A DNA stretch of 64,000 nt. It comes from Marinococcus halotolerans DSM 16375 (GTDB taxonomy: Bacteria; Bacillota; Bacilli; Bacillales; Marinococcaceae). Location of the stretch: the NCBI RefSeq assembly GCF_000420725.1, contig NZ_ATVM01000002.1:182961-246960 (forward strand), in the 5' to 3' direction. This document shows, piece by piece, positions 1 through 8,855 of this stretch. How positions within the stretch are numbered: position 1 is the stretch's first letter; each line of letters begins with the position of its first letter. The notes under the pieces are model-generated. The model saw nothing but the letters and a program-made list of their open reading frames with translations. It made no database searches and was not told the origin of the DNA. Both the position numbers and the translations under genes were made by a program.

Positions 1-1192
1 TGTTGTAAATATAAACCCGGGCGCCGGCACGAAGAACAATGCCCACATGAGAATAGGTGGCCCAGTACACGAAGGGATGATCGGGCATGCTTGGGATCAT
101 GATGCGGACGTCGACACCGGATAAAGAGGCGATCCGGATAGCATCCATCAGGCTTTCATCCGGAATAAAATAGGGAGTTTGAATGTAAACTGAATGCTTG
201 GCGGAGTTAATCATTTTTATATATCCGTTTTTAATCTGCTCCCATTCGGAATCCGGGCCGCTCGACACAATTTGCATGCTGCATCCTCCGGGCTCTGCGA
301 GGGTTGGAAAATAGCGTTCTTCGTAATGGACGGGATTTCTGGAATTGGCCTGGTTCCAGTCGAGAATAAACCGGGTCTGCGCTGTTTTGACGGACTGGCC
401 TTCCAGACGCAGGTGCGTATCCCGCCAGTACCCGAACTTTTTGCTGAGCCCAAGGTATTCATCACCGATATTAAAGCCGCCGACATAGGAAGTTTTTCCG
501 TCTATCACAACAATTTTCCGGTGGTTGCGGTAATTGAGGCGTAAATTAATAATCGGCAGGCGCTTCGGAAAGAAGACCGCCACTTCCCCGCCGGCAGCTT
601 CAAGCCCCTGGAGTGCTTTTTTACGCATCTTCCTCGAGCCCATATCATCGTAGAGCAGCCGGACGACCACACCCTCTTCTGCCTTTTTCCTGAGTGCTTC
701 AATAACCCGTCGTCCGAGGTTATCACTTCGAAGAATGTAGTACTGCAGATGGATGTGATCCTGGGCCTTCTCGATATCCTTAATCAGGTTATCGAACTTT
801 TCGTGGCCGTCCGTATACACGCGAACGTCGTTTTCCTTTGTCAGCACCGACCCATCGTTTGCAAGCTGCATGTAAATCAGGTCCCGGTGCTTGGAAGAAA
901 CAGAATCCGAAAATTGAAAGGTGCCGTTACGCAGTGTGTGCATCTGTTCCTGAATCAGTTCTTCAATTCCGATCTTTTCGATATCTGCCCAGTCAAACAA
1001 CCGTTTTCTCGTCATGTTCTGCCCGAAAATTAAGTAAAGCACAAATCCTAAAAAAGGGATGAAAAACAGTACCATAATCCAGGCCCAGATGGCCGTGGCG
1101 TTCCGTTTTTCAATAAAGATAATGACAAAGGCGAAAAATAAATTAAAAATCGATAATATTGCTAAGAAAATGGATAATATCTCGAAGCCCAT
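1..1192 (-). CDS. cls: Cardiolipin synthase, 3' end cut off by the window edge
   Basis: Joins two phosphatidylglycerol molecules into cardiolipin at the membrane. Reading the minus strand from the ATG at 1192 gives an open frame of about 397 codons with no stop before base 1. It starts with two membrane segments (about residues 3-25 and 35-55, including WAWIMVLFFIPFLGFVLYLI), as in bacterial Cls. The first phospholipase D motif is visible as HRKIVVID followed by GGFNIGDEY, around residues 217-240. Family members are about 480-510 residues, so roughly the last 90-110 residues, with the second HKD motif, lie outside the window. The frame is intact throughout the visible part. No partner gene is visible upstream; the next gene is on the other strand. 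Confidence 0.93.
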   Translation of the reverse strand, partial: MGFEILSIFLAILSIFNLFFAFVIIFIEKRNATAIWAWIMVLFFIPFLGFVLYLIFGQNMTRKRLFDWADIEKIGIEELIQEQMHTLRNGTFQFSDSVSSKHRDLIYMQLANDGSVLTKENDVRVYTDGHEKFDNLIKDIEKAQDHIHLQYYILRSDNLGRRVIEALRKKAEEGVVVRLLYDDMGSRKMRKKALQGLEAAGGEVAVFFPKRLPIINLRLNYRNHRKIVVIDGKTSYVGGFNIGDEYLGLSKKFGYWRDTHLRLEGQSVKTAQTRFILDWNQANSRNPVHYEERYFPTLAEPGGCSMQIVSSGPDSEWEQIKNGYIKMINSAKHSVYIQTPYFIPDESLMDAIRIASLSGVDVRIMIPSMPDHPFVYWATYSHVGIVLRAGARVYIYN

Positions 1193-1436
1193 CTGCTTTC
1201 CCCATTCTTCCTCTATGTTAAAACGGAGGACCTTGTTAAATTTATAAACATCTGCGTATCCGGCAGTAGTATTATTTTAACAAAATTAAAGCCGCTGCAA
1301 AGCAGAAAACCTATAATTTTGAGAAAAACAGGGAGGAGCGGCATGCTGCATCGTTTTCAATTCGTCAGTAAGTAGGATAAAATACGAAGAGATGCCAGAA
1401 GATACAACTATTTGAACGCGGGACAGGGGGAGAAGA

Positions 1437-2297
1437 ATGAAAAACGAAGTAGTCGGTATTGATGCAGGAGGTACGCTGATTAAAATTGCTTACCGTGTGA
1501 ACGATGAGTGGGAGCTGCAGAAGATACCTCTAACCGACATGGAAAAGGTGCAGACATGGATTGAAGACCGGGTCGACAATCCAGTTATTCATATTACGGG
1601 AGGGAAGGCGGAAACGCTGCGAAAATCTCTGCCCTGGCCTGCAGAGCCTATCAGTGAATTTGAAGCTACCTGTAAGGGAGTTTCATACCTGCGGAAACGT
1701 TTTAATGAAGACGAGACCTACGGAGATACGTATATTATTACAAACGTCGGGACCGGCACCTCGATACATTTTGCCGGCCCAAAAGAATACGAACGCGTCG
1801 GCGGCAGCGGGATGGGAGGGGGCACGCTTATCGGTCTCTCCTATCTTCTCACTGGTATAGAGACGTATGAAGAGATATTGCGGCTTGGAAAAGAAGGGGA
1901 CGGACGGTCGCTGAACGTTAAGGTAAAGGATATTTATACTGATGAAGAGCCTCCGATTTCTGGAGACCTTACAGCCAGCAATTTCGGAAATATTATGAAT
2001 ATGAAAAACAATGAATATGAAAATAAAGACTACATTGCTGCTGTTGTACGCATGATTGGCGAGACGATTACGACGATGAGTGTGCAGATGGCCGACCGGC
2101 TGAACACCGATTCCATAGTGTATATTGGATCCACCTTTGATAAGCACGACCATTTAAAAGAAATTATTGGCGGCTATACGAAGCTCCGCGGAAAAGAGCC
2201 ATGCTTTCTTCCCTACGGAGAATTCAGCGGAGCGGTAGGCGCCTATATGCATGAAGAGCCGTATTTTGCCGAAAAGAAAGCTGAAAGAAAAGGATGA
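1437..2297 (+). CDS. coaW: Type II pantothenate kinase
   Basis: Phosphorylates pantothenate, the first step of coenzyme A synthesis, in the cytoplasm. The 286-residue length and the N-terminal ASKHA phosphate motif (IDAGGTLIKIAY, residues 8-19) match the staphylococcal/Bacillus type II enzyme (CoaW) rather than CoaA or CoaX. A second glycine-rich phosphate loop, GTGTSIHF, lies near residue 105, followed by GGSGMGGGT. The start is the ATG after GGGGGAGAAG. The stop overlaps the next gene start by four bases (ATGA), so the following MarR gene is probably co-transcribed and translationally coupled. CoaW enzymes are typically not feedback inhibited by CoA, a family property not testable here. Confidence 0.9.
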   Translation: MKNEVVGIDAGGTLIKIAYRVNDEWELQKIPLTDMEKVQTWIEDRVDNPVIHITGGKAETLRKSLPWPAEPISEFEATCKGVSYLRKRFNEDETYGDTYIITNVGTGTSIHFAGPKEYERVGGSGMGGGTLIGLSYLLTGIETYEEILRLGKEGDGRSLNVKVKDIYTDEEPPISGDLTASNFGNIMNMKNNEYENKDYIAAVVRMIGETITTMSVQMADRLNTDSIVYIGSTFDKHDHLKEIIGGYTKLRGKEPCFLPYGEFSGAVGAYMHEEPYFAEKKAERKG

Positions 2298-2761
2298 GTG
2301 AAATGAGCGAAATGGAACCATCTACACACAGAGAGCTGTTCGAACAGGCGGTAAATAAGCTTGAAAATATTAGTACGCTGCTGCAGCCGGAAGTGCCGAT
2401 GCTCGGAGAACTGCACTTAACTACCCGCCAGGAAGCACTGTTTTTTATAAATCTGCGGCATGAGGGTCTGACATTAACAGAGATGGCTCAACGGCTGCGC
2501 ATTTCAAAAAGTGCGGTAAGCCAGGCGATGAAGCGTCTTGAAGAAGAAGATCTTCTTTATCGTGCTGCCAATAAAGAAAACAAAAGAGAAACCCAGCTTG
2601 TATACGGGGCGAAGGGCCGGAAGCTGAAAGAAGAATTGACAAATTTCCAACATTATATCGTCGATCAGTATATCGCCAAAATACCGCTTGAAGAGTTAAA
2701 GCAGGCAAATCAGGTTATACACCGGCTTGAGGAAGAAATCAATAACGCCTATAAAAAATAA
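2294..2761 (+). CDS. MarR-family transcriptional regulator
   Basis: A 155-residue winged-helix protein. The DNA-recognition helix is seen in LRISKSAVSQAMKRLEEEDL (about residues 67-86), followed by the wing (NKENKRETQLVY) and a C-terminal dimerisation helix. It overlaps the pantothenate kinase by four bases. The next gene, 130 bases downstream on the same strand, is an RND efflux pump whose upstream region holds a perfect 7+1+7 palindrome, so the simplest inference is that this protein represses the pump and is released by a toxic ligand. No redox cysteine is present (the protein has no obvious conserved Cys), which argues for ligand rather than thiol control. The exact ligand is unknown. Confidence 0.85.
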   Translation: MSEMSEMEPSTHRELFEQAVNKLENISTLLQPEVPMLGELHLTTRQEALFFINLRHEGLTLTEMAQRLRISKSAVSQAMKRLEEEDLLYRAANKENKRETQLVYGAKGRKLKEELTNFQHYIVDQYIAKIPLEELKQANQVIHRLEEEINNAYKK

Positions 2762-2827
2762 AAGAAGCAGGCCGCCCATGCATCTTCATTGACGGAAGCC
2801 ATCCAGTCGTTTAAGGTTGTTTGTGTA

Positions 2828-2842
2828 GTTAAGTTACTTAAC
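2828..2842. promoter_or_regulatory. Perfect 15-bp palindrome, candidate MarR operator
   Basis: GTTAAGT-T-ACTTAAC is a perfect inverted repeat with seven-base arms, 51 bases before the RND pump start and just downstream of the MarR gene. The size and AT-rich arms are typical of MarR-family operators. Its assignment to the adjacent regulator is inference. Confidence 0.5.
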
Positions 2843-2892
2843 AGTTTAGACGCTGAACCATCGAAATATACATACCAATGGAGGAACGATGC

Positions 2893-5800
2893 ATGAAAAT
2901 TACCCGCACATCTATCCGGCGGCCGAAACTGACGATTGTCGGCATGATTTTATTTATCATGATGGGTTTCGTATCGCTGACGAATCTGCCTCTGCAGCTG
3001 TTTCCGGAGATTGAACCACCGGTCGCTGCCGTAGCGACCAACTATGAGGGCGCCGGCCCGGAGGAAATTGAAAGCAGTGTCACCGAACCGATGGAAGAGC
3101 AGCTTTCCACCATCGAAGGACTCGACCGCATGACCTCACAGTCAGAGGAAGGCACGAGCCTTGTATTGCTTGAGCTATCATGGAGCACTTCGGTGGAGGA
3201 TGTACAGCAGGAAATCAACAACGCTATGAATAATGCCAATCTGCCGGATGATGCGGGAGATCCTTCCTTTATCGAGTTTGATCCGGATGCTCAGGGCATG
3301 ATTCAAATGGCTGCATTTTCCGAAGGGAACGATCTGGCTGAGACCCAGAGCCAGGTAGAGGATATCGTGACCGAGCTTGAACGGACCGAGGGAGTAGCAA
3401 GCGTTGATACAAGCGGCGGTCTGGATGAACAATTCGAAATTTCACTGGACCAGGAATCGCTTGAAGACAATAATGTGACGCAGTCCGACGTCACAAACGC
3501 TGTACAGGCAAATAATATTACACAGCCGGGAGGCACGATTACCTCCGGGGAGCGCACATTAACGACCCGCACAGTCAATGAACTGAACGGGGTTGAAGAT
3601 TTGCAGGAAGTGGCGGTCGGCCAGGATGAATCCGGCGATACGGTTACTGTCGGTGATGTCGGGGAAGTAGAACGAACGACTGAGGAACAGACAGCCTACA
3701 CCGAAGTGAACCAGGAGCCCGGCATTCAAATGACGGTGCTGAAGGAATCAGGCGCCAACACAGCTCAGGTCTCCACGGACTTTAACGAAACACTGGACGA
3801 TCTGCTCGAAGAAGATCAGTATAATGATCTTGACACTACGATAATTTACGATGAAGGGGACTACGTCCAGCAGTCTATTAACAGCGTAGCACTTGCGTTA
3901 ATTGCCGGCGGCGTTTTCGCCATGGTTGTTCTTTTCTTCTTCTTAAGAAACCTGACGACGCCGCTCATTATTGGTATTGCGATACCGTTTTCGGTAATCG
4001 TGACATTTGCTTTTCTATACTTTACCGATGTGAGCTTAAACTTAATGACGATGGGCGGCCTGGCCCTTGGTATCGGGATGCTTGTCGATAACGCGATAGT
4101 GGTCATTGAAAACATATACAGGCACCTATCGATGAAAAAGCTCCCTAAACGGGCGGCTCTCGATGGGACGAAGGAAGTGGCCGGAGCGATTACAGCTTCA
4201 ACCCTGACGACGGTCGCTGTCTTCCTGCCAATCGTCTTTATTTCCGGCATTGTCGGAGAGATTTTCCAGGCCTTTGCCCTATCGGTAGCCTTCAGTCTGC
4301 TTGCTTCCCTGCTTGTAGCTGTCACGGTAGTGCCGATGATTGCAAGCCGTGTGCTGAAGCCACTGCCGGAAGACAGGGAATCAAAACGCGAAAAATCAAG
4401 GCCGATGAGATTTCTGGACCGCTCGATTCGCTGGGTCCTCGGTCACCGTGCAGTCGCTCTGCTGCTGACGCTTCTTCTGCTGCTTGGCGGAGCCGGTGGT
4501 ATTGCCCAGACAGGGATTAACTTTATCCCGACGACAGACCAGGGCTTTTTCACGATTGATGTTGAAAAAGAAAACGGCACAAATCTGGAAACGACTGGAG
4601 AAACGGTAGACGAAATTGAAAGTGTGCTTGAGGACCAGGGTGAGATTGCAAGCTATATGGCGGTGGTCGGCTCGGGCGGCAGCGGAGTAGCAGCCGGAGG
4701 CGGCGGAAGCTCGGGATCCAATGAAGCCTCCATTACAGTGACGATGGAGGATTTGGAAGACCGGGATATATCGACAGAGGAAATGATTGAAGAAATTGAC
4801 TCCGACGTGGAAAATACTGACGAACAGGCAGATATTTCGTTATCTTCGTCTGCAGCCATTGGCGGGGGAGAAGCAAATTCCGTGGAATTTACGCTCTCAA
4901 ATGAAAATGAAGAACGGCTCGCTGAAGATGCAGACGCCGTGCAGTCGGAGCTTGAAAGTGAAAATACCATACGAAATGTAGAAACGTCAGATGAAGAGAC
5001 TGCTCCGGAAATCCAGGTGCAGATTAATGAAGACGAGGCGCAGGATAATGGCCTGACGCCGGCTGAAATCGCCCAGACGGTGAACAGTACGACAAGCGGA
5101 GAAGTGGCGTCGACGATTCAGACGGATAACGAAGGGCCGCTGAACGTGAACGTGCAGTATGCAGAGGATTCCCTTGAAAATCAGGAAGATCTCGAAAGCC
5201 TGCAGCTCGCTACTCCCGAAGGAGAATACGTCAGCTTAAGCGACGTGGCTGATATTGAAGAAGGAGAGGGTCCGGCGGTCATTAACCGGCTTGACCAGGA
5301 ACGGAGTACTGAATTTACAGTCACCTATGGCACCGGTACGAGCCTGAATGAAACCTCTACGTTAATTGAAGACACGGTCGACGACGTAGATACCGGAGCG
5401 GCGACGACATTGAACTTCTCCGGCGAACAGGAGCTTCTCGATGACAGCATTCAAAGTCTCGTGTTTGCCTTCCTTCTGGCGGTAGTGTTCATTTATCTTG
5501 TCATGGCCGGCCAGTTTGAATCCTTCAAATATCCATTTGTGGTAATGTTCAGCGTGCCCCTGGTGATCATCGGTGTGATGCTTGCTTTATTTGCAACCCA
5601 GACACCGCTCAGTATCACTGTATTCATCGGCCTAATTGTACTTGCCGGTATTGTTGTCAACAATGCGATCGTTCTTGTTGATTATACGAATCAGCTTGCA
5701 GAACGTGGCATGCCGGTAAGAGAAGCAGTCATTGAATCTGTGAAAAAACGGTCACGGCCTATACTGATGACAGCCTTTACGACCATTCTTGGCGTACTGC

Positions 5801-6267
5801 CGCTTGCCCTCGGATTCGGGGAAGGATCAGAAATCCAGCAGCCAATGGGTATTGCGGTCATCGGTGGTCTCATCAGCAGTACGTTCCTGACGCTGTTTAT
5901 CATTCCGACGCTCTACACTCTGTTTACCAAGGAAACAAGAAGCATGAATAAAAAATTCGCTATGCCGGACGGAGGCTACATGTACGGCTGGGAAGTAGAG
6001 GAAAGACGTAAGGAACGGGAAAAGAGAGAGCAGGAAGAACAAAACGGGGAAGAACGGAAAAACAATGAAGACCAGCAGGAAAATGAAAATACAGAAGAAA
6101 GTAATAAACCGGAGAATGTAGAAAATAAAAACCGGGAAGATATGTCCCGCGATGATATTCTGTATCTTCTCGAACGCATCGTCGGCAAATCAGAAAAAGA
6201 GGAAGGAAATCGTTCTTCCAAGGATCCGGACAAAAATAAAAAATCCGGCGATGATGAAAAAAATTGA
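2893..6267 (+). CDS. swrC: RND-family efflux pump (SwrC/AcrB type)
   Basis: Proton- or sodium-driven exporter of the hydrophobe/amphiphile RND class, as B. subtilis SwrC (YerP), which exports surfactin. The protein has the duplicated RND plan: a first membrane helix (11-32), an extracellular porter segment, helices from about 331 to 480, a further helix near 515-535, a second extracellular segment, and a last helix bundle from about 855 to 1010. A charged tail of about 108 residues, rich in Glu, Lys and Asn, follows. The start is set at 2893 because GGAGG sits at 2880-2884; an earlier in-frame ATG at 2878 has no ribosome site. The extracellular segments are strikingly acidic (many EED/DDE runs), fitting a salty environment. 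No membrane-fusion protein gene is adjacent, as usual for Gram-positive RND pumps. Confidence 0.9.
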   Translation: MKITRTSIRRPKLTIVGMILFIMMGFVSLTNLPLQLFPEIEPPVAAVATNYEGAGPEEIESSVTEPMEEQLSTIEGLDRMTSQSEEGTSLVLLELSWSTSVEDVQQEINNAMNNANLPDDAGDPSFIEFDPDAQGMIQMAAFSEGNDLAETQSQVEDIVTELERTEGVASVDTSGGLDEQFEISLDQESLEDNNVTQSDVTNAVQANNITQPGGTITSGERTLTTRTVNELNGVEDLQEVAVGQDESGDTVTVGDVGEVERTTEEQTAYTEVNQEPGIQMTVLKESGANTAQVSTDFNETLDDLLEEDQYNDLDTTIIYDEGDYVQQSINSVALALIAGGVFAMVVLFFFLRNLTTPLIIGIAIPFSVIVTFAFLYFTDVSLNLMTMGGLALGIGMLVDNAIVVIENIYRHLSMKKLPKRAALDGTKEVAGAITASTLTTVAVFLPIVFISGIVGEIFQAFALSVAFSLLASLLVAVTVVPMIASRVLKPLPEDRESKREKSRPMRFLDRSIRWVLGHRAVALLLTLLLLLGGAGGIAQTGINFIPTTDQGFFTIDVEKENGTNLETTGETVDEIESVLEDQGEIASYMAVVGSGGSGVAAGGGGSSGSNEASITVTMEDLEDRDISTEEMIEEIDSDVENTDEQADISLSSSAAIGGGEANSVEFTLSNENEERLAEDADAVQSELESENTIRNVETSDEETAPEIQVQINEDEAQDNGLTPAEIAQTVNSTTSGEVASTIQTDNEGPLNVNVQYAEDSLENQEDLESLQLATPEGEYVSLSDVADIEEGEGPAVINRLDQERSTEFTVTYGTGTSLNETSTLIEDTVDDVDTGAATTLNFSGEQELLDDSIQSLVFAFLLAVVFIYLVMAGQFESFKYPFVVMFSVPLVIIGVMLALFATQTPLSITVFIGLIVLAGIVVNNAIVLVDYTNQLAERGMPVREAVIESVKKRSRPILMTAFTTILGVLPLALGFGEGSEIQQPMGIAVIGGLISSTFLTLFIIPTLYTLFTKETRSMNKKFAMPDGGYMYGWEVEERRKEREKREQEEQNGEERKNNEDQQENENTEESNKPENVENKNREDMSRDDILYLLERIVGKSEKEEGNRSSKDPDKNKKSGDDEKN

Positions 6268-6293
6268 CATTAGGACTGTACGTCACGTACGAT
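6264..6293 (+). promoter_or_regulatory. Sigma-A promoter of the thi operon
   Basis: TTGACA at 6264-6269 and TACGAT at 6288-6293 are separated by 18 bases. The -35 box overlaps the stop codon of the RND pump. It lies 20 bases before the TPP aptamer, the expected distance for a riboswitch leader. Confidence 0.6.
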
Positions 6294-6312
6294 TAAGAAA
6301 AATAGTAAGGAA

Positions 6313-6397
6313 TCCGCTAGGGGCGCCTGCGCTGAGACAAGAACGATTCTTGGTCCCTTCGAACCTGATCTGGGTAGTACCAGCGTAGGGAAGTGGA
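6313..6397 (+). ncRNA. TPP riboswitch (THI element)
   Basis: The conserved thi-box parts are all present in order: GGGG of the 5' core at 6320-6323, CTGAGA at 6332-6337, ACCTGATCTGGGTA at 6363-6376, and ACCAGCGTAGGGAAG ending at 6393. P1 is formed by TCCGC (6313-6317) with GTGGA (6393-6397). Thiamine pyrophosphate binding stabilises P1. The 3' strand of P1 overlaps AGTGGAGCTT (6392-6401), which can pair with the 5' arm of the downstream terminator, so this is readable as a classical transcription-attenuating OFF switch for thiD-thiM-thiE. Confidence 0.96.
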
Positions 6398-6430
6398 GCT
6401 TCGTTTTATACAATACGTACGTATACGCCA

Positions 6431-6465
6431 AAGCTCACTCTCTACTTCAGGGAGTGAGCTTTTTT
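6431..6465 (+). terminator. Riboswitch-controlled intrinsic terminator
   Basis: AAGCTCACTC (6431-6440) pairs with GAGTGAGCTT (6452-6461), followed by a T run. Its 5' arm can alternatively pair with 6392-6401, giving the antiterminator when TPP is absent. Confidence 0.9.
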
Positions 6466-6504
6466 AATCTAAAGCTGGATTCCTTTCAAAGGAGGATACA
6501 ACGA

Positions 6505-7317
6505 ATGCCACAAGTACCTAAAGTATTAACTATTGCTGGAACAGATCCCACCGGCGGGGCCGGGATCCAGGCTGATCTGAAGGCATTTCAGGAATGCGAA
6601 GCTTATGGAATGTCTGCTATTACGAGTGTGCTCGCACAAAATACAACCGGGGTCCAGCAGGTGGAGCATATGAGCACCAACCTGCTTCAGGCCCAGCTGG
6701 ACTCCGTATTTGACGACATTATGCCGGATGCGGTCAAAACCGGGATGATAGCAACTCCGAATATGATCCGCACAACGGTAAACATGCTGAAAAAATACGA
6801 TCTGCCGGTGGTTATTGACCCGGTAATGGTGGCCACAAGCGGAGATTCTCTTTCTGAGAAGGAGACGCTTGAGGTAATGAAAAATGAATTTCTCCCTCTG
6901 GCCGCGGTTGTCACGCCGAATATGGCAGAGGCAGCAAGCCTGACGGACTCACAGGTTCAGTCCCTGGAGGAGATGGAAGCAGCTGCAAAAACAATCGTTG
7001 ATAAATTAGGAGCCCGGGCAGCACTTGTAAAAGGCGGCCATATGAAAGAAGACGCGGTCGATATTTTGTACGTCGATGGGGAAATTCATTACTTCCGTTC
7101 ACCGCGCACGGATACAAAGCACACGCACGGCACTGGCTGTACACTATCAGCTGCGATCGCCGCAAAGCTTGCGCGAGGAAAGTCCATTTATTTAGCAGTG
7201 CAGGAAAGCAAGGAATATATTACCAATGCGATTGCACACCCCCTTGAGATCGGTAAGGGTAATGGACCGGTCAATCACTGGGGAGTGCGCGTTCCACTCG
7301 ATCAACTACTAAAATAA
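6505..7317 (+). CDS. thiD: Hydroxymethylpyrimidine/phosphomethylpyrimidine kinase
   Basis: Phosphorylates hydroxymethylpyrimidine twice to give HMP pyrophosphate for thiamine synthesis; a ribokinase-fold cytoplasmic enzyme. The N-terminal substrate motif AGTDPTGGAGIQADLKAF and the C-terminal anion hole HGTGCTLSAAIAA are clear. Length is 270 residues, the family norm. The start is at 6505, after AAAGGAGG; the open frame extends upstream into the terminator hairpin but that part is not coding. First gene of a three-gene salvage operon under a TPP riboswitch, which favours ThiD over its close relative pyridoxal kinase PdxK. Confidence 0.92.
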   Translation: MPQVPKVLTIAGTDPTGGAGIQADLKAFQECEAYGMSAITSVLAQNTTGVQQVEHMSTNLLQAQLDSVFDDIMPDAVKTGMIATPNMIRTTVNMLKKYDLPVVIDPVMVATSGDSLSEKETLEVMKNEFLPLAAVVTPNMAEAASLTDSQVQSLEEMEAAAKTIVDKLGARAALVKGGHMKEDAVDILYVDGEIHYFRSPRTDTKHTHGTGCTLSAAIAAKLARGKSIYLAVQESKEYITNAIAHPLEIGKGNGPVNHWGVRVPLDQLLK

Positions 7318-7334
7318 AGAAATGAGGGATCGGC

Positions 7335-8138
7335 ATGAAAGCAAAGGAAGTTATAGGCCTGCTGGAGCAAGTACGAAAAACACGGCCGCTGATTCATAAT
7401 ATTACGAACACCGTCGTAACAAATTTCACCGCCAATGGACTGCTTTCTATGGGCGCCTCCCCGGTAATGGCAAACGCACCGGAGGAAGCAGCGGAAATGG
7501 CTAAAGCGGCGAATGCGCTTGTACTAAATATCGGCACGCTGAACCGGGAACAGGTGAAGGCGATGCGGCTCGCCGGCAAAGCAGCTAATGAAAAAGGCAT
7601 CCCCGTCATTCTGGATCCTGTAGGGGCAGGCGCAACGGCTTACCGGACGGAAACGGCACTTGCTCTTCTCGAAGAGCTGGATGTGGCGCTGATCCGGGCA
7701 AATGCAGGAGAAATGGCAGCGCTGCTCGGTGAAAGCGGGAACGTACAGGGCGTGGACGCTTCGGGAGAAGCAGATAACCCGATGCTCGCTAAAGAAGCCG
7801 CAAGAAAGTTTGAAGCAATTGCAGCGGTGACCGGAGTGGAAGACGCAGTCGCTCATCAGGGCGAAGTATTTATCGTGCAGAACGGCCATACACTGCTGAC
7901 AAAAGTAACCGGCACTGGCTGCCTTCTCAGCTCGATCGCAGCCTCCTTTTTAACCGTTCAGCATTCGGCCGGGGCAGTGGCAGCCGCGCTTGCCTATTAC
8001 GGCGCAGCGGCAGAAATTGCAGGCAGCTTAACGACAAGGGAAGGCCCGGGCTCCTTTCAAATTGAATTATTGAACGCCCTCCATGCAACGCAGGAAATGG
8101 ACCTGCGCCACTATATCCGCGTCAAACAGGAATCATAG
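7335..8138 (+). CDS. thiM: Hydroxyethylthiazole kinase
   Basis: Phosphorylates the thiazole alcohol so that it can be joined to HMP pyrophosphate; a salvage enzyme. The 267-residue protein carries the ThiM signatures HNITNTVVTNFTANGLLSMG (near residue 21), LDPVGAGAT (near 95) and the catalytic KVTGTGCLLSS anion hole near 195. It starts 17 bases after thiD with GAGGGATCGG upstream. Its presence with thiD and thiE, and absence of thiC or thiG, shows that this operon recycles precursors rather than making them from scratch. Confidence 0.95.
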   Translation: MKAKEVIGLLEQVRKTRPLIHNITNTVVTNFTANGLLSMGASPVMANAPEEAAEMAKAANALVLNIGTLNREQVKAMRLAGKAANEKGIPVILDPVGAGATAYRTETALALLEELDVALIRANAGEMAALLGESGNVQGVDASGEADNPMLAKEAARKFEAIAAVTGVEDAVAHQGEVFIVQNGHTLLTKVTGTGCLLSSIAASFLTVQHSAGAVAAALAYYGAAAEIAGSLTTREGPGSFQIELLNALHATQEMDLRHYIRVKQES

Positions 8139-8150
8139 GGGGCTGAAACC

Positions 8151-8810
8151 ATGGATAAAGAGATGCTGAAGCTGTATTTTATTATGGGAAGCAACAATAC
8201 AGGCGGAAGAAATCCGGAGCAGGTATTGCAGGAAGCTCTTCAGGGCGGCATTACGTGCTTCCAGTTCCGCGAAAAAGGCCAGGGGGCACTGCCTGAAGAG
8301 GAAAAGTGGCGGCTTGGCCGGAAAATGAAGGCTCAATGTGCTGCTTTTCATGTTCCGTTTATTGTGAATGACGACGTGGATATGGCGATCCGGCTCGAAG
8401 CAGACGGGATTCATATCGGGCAGGAGGACGATCCGGCTTCGAAAGTCAAGGAACGCTGCCCTTCCCGCATGGTGATCGGGGTATCAGTGCGCACTATTGA
8501 AGAAGCACACCGGGCGGCTGCAGACGGGGCGGATTACCTGGGCGTGGGTCCGATGTTTGCGACTGATACTAAAGAAGATGCCAAAGCTCCGGTCGGGCTT
8601 GAAGGCATCCGCCGGCTCCGGGCAGAAGGCATCGCCCTTCCGATTGTAGGGATTGGCGGCATTGACGCCTCCAACGCTGCTGATATTTTGGAGGCCGGGG
8701 CAGACGGGGTGTCGCTGATCTCTGCCATCAGTCTGGCAGACGCGCCGGAGAAGGCTGCAAGAAAGCTTCGCAGCCGTTTGGACGGACCGGCAGAAAAGCA
8801 GGGAAAATAG
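8151..8810 (+). CDS. thiE: Thiamine phosphate synthase
   Basis: Couples HMP pyrophosphate with thiazole phosphate to make thiamine phosphate. A TIM-barrel protein of 219 residues. Family motifs seen are QFREKG near residue 41, FIVNDDVDMAIRLEADGIHIGQED (about 67-90), GVSVRTIEEA, ADYLGVGPMF and the phosphate loop GIGGIDASN. The gene follows thiM by 12 bases, with GGGGGCTG as ribosome site, and is followed by a strong terminator, so it ends the operon. Confidence 0.95.
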   Translation: MDKEMLKLYFIMGSNNTGGRNPEQVLQEALQGGITCFQFREKGQGALPEEEKWRLGRKMKAQCAAFHVPFIVNDDVDMAIRLEADGIHIGQEDDPASKVKERCPSRMVIGVSVRTIEEAHRAAADGADYLGVGPMFATDTKEDAKAPVGLEGIRRLRAEGIALPIVGIGGIDASNAADILEAGADGVSLISAISLADAPEKAARKLRSRLDGPAEKQGK

Positions 8811-8811
8811 A

Positions 8812-8853
8812 AGAACCGGCGGGGAGCCTGGAAATGGTCCCGCCGGTTCTTTG
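8812..8853. terminator. Bidirectional terminator between thiE and the DUF1537 gene
   Basis: AGAACCGGCGGG (8812-8823) pairs perfectly with CCCGCCGGTTCT (8839-8850). It sits between convergent genes and can serve both, though its T run is short. Confidence 0.8.
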
Positions 8854-8855
8854 TG

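Noticed and set aside
5960..6286. Antisense frames of 85-108 codons at the end of the RND pump gene
   Set aside because: They mirror the charged, repetitive C-terminal tail; the RND frame is continuous and typical.
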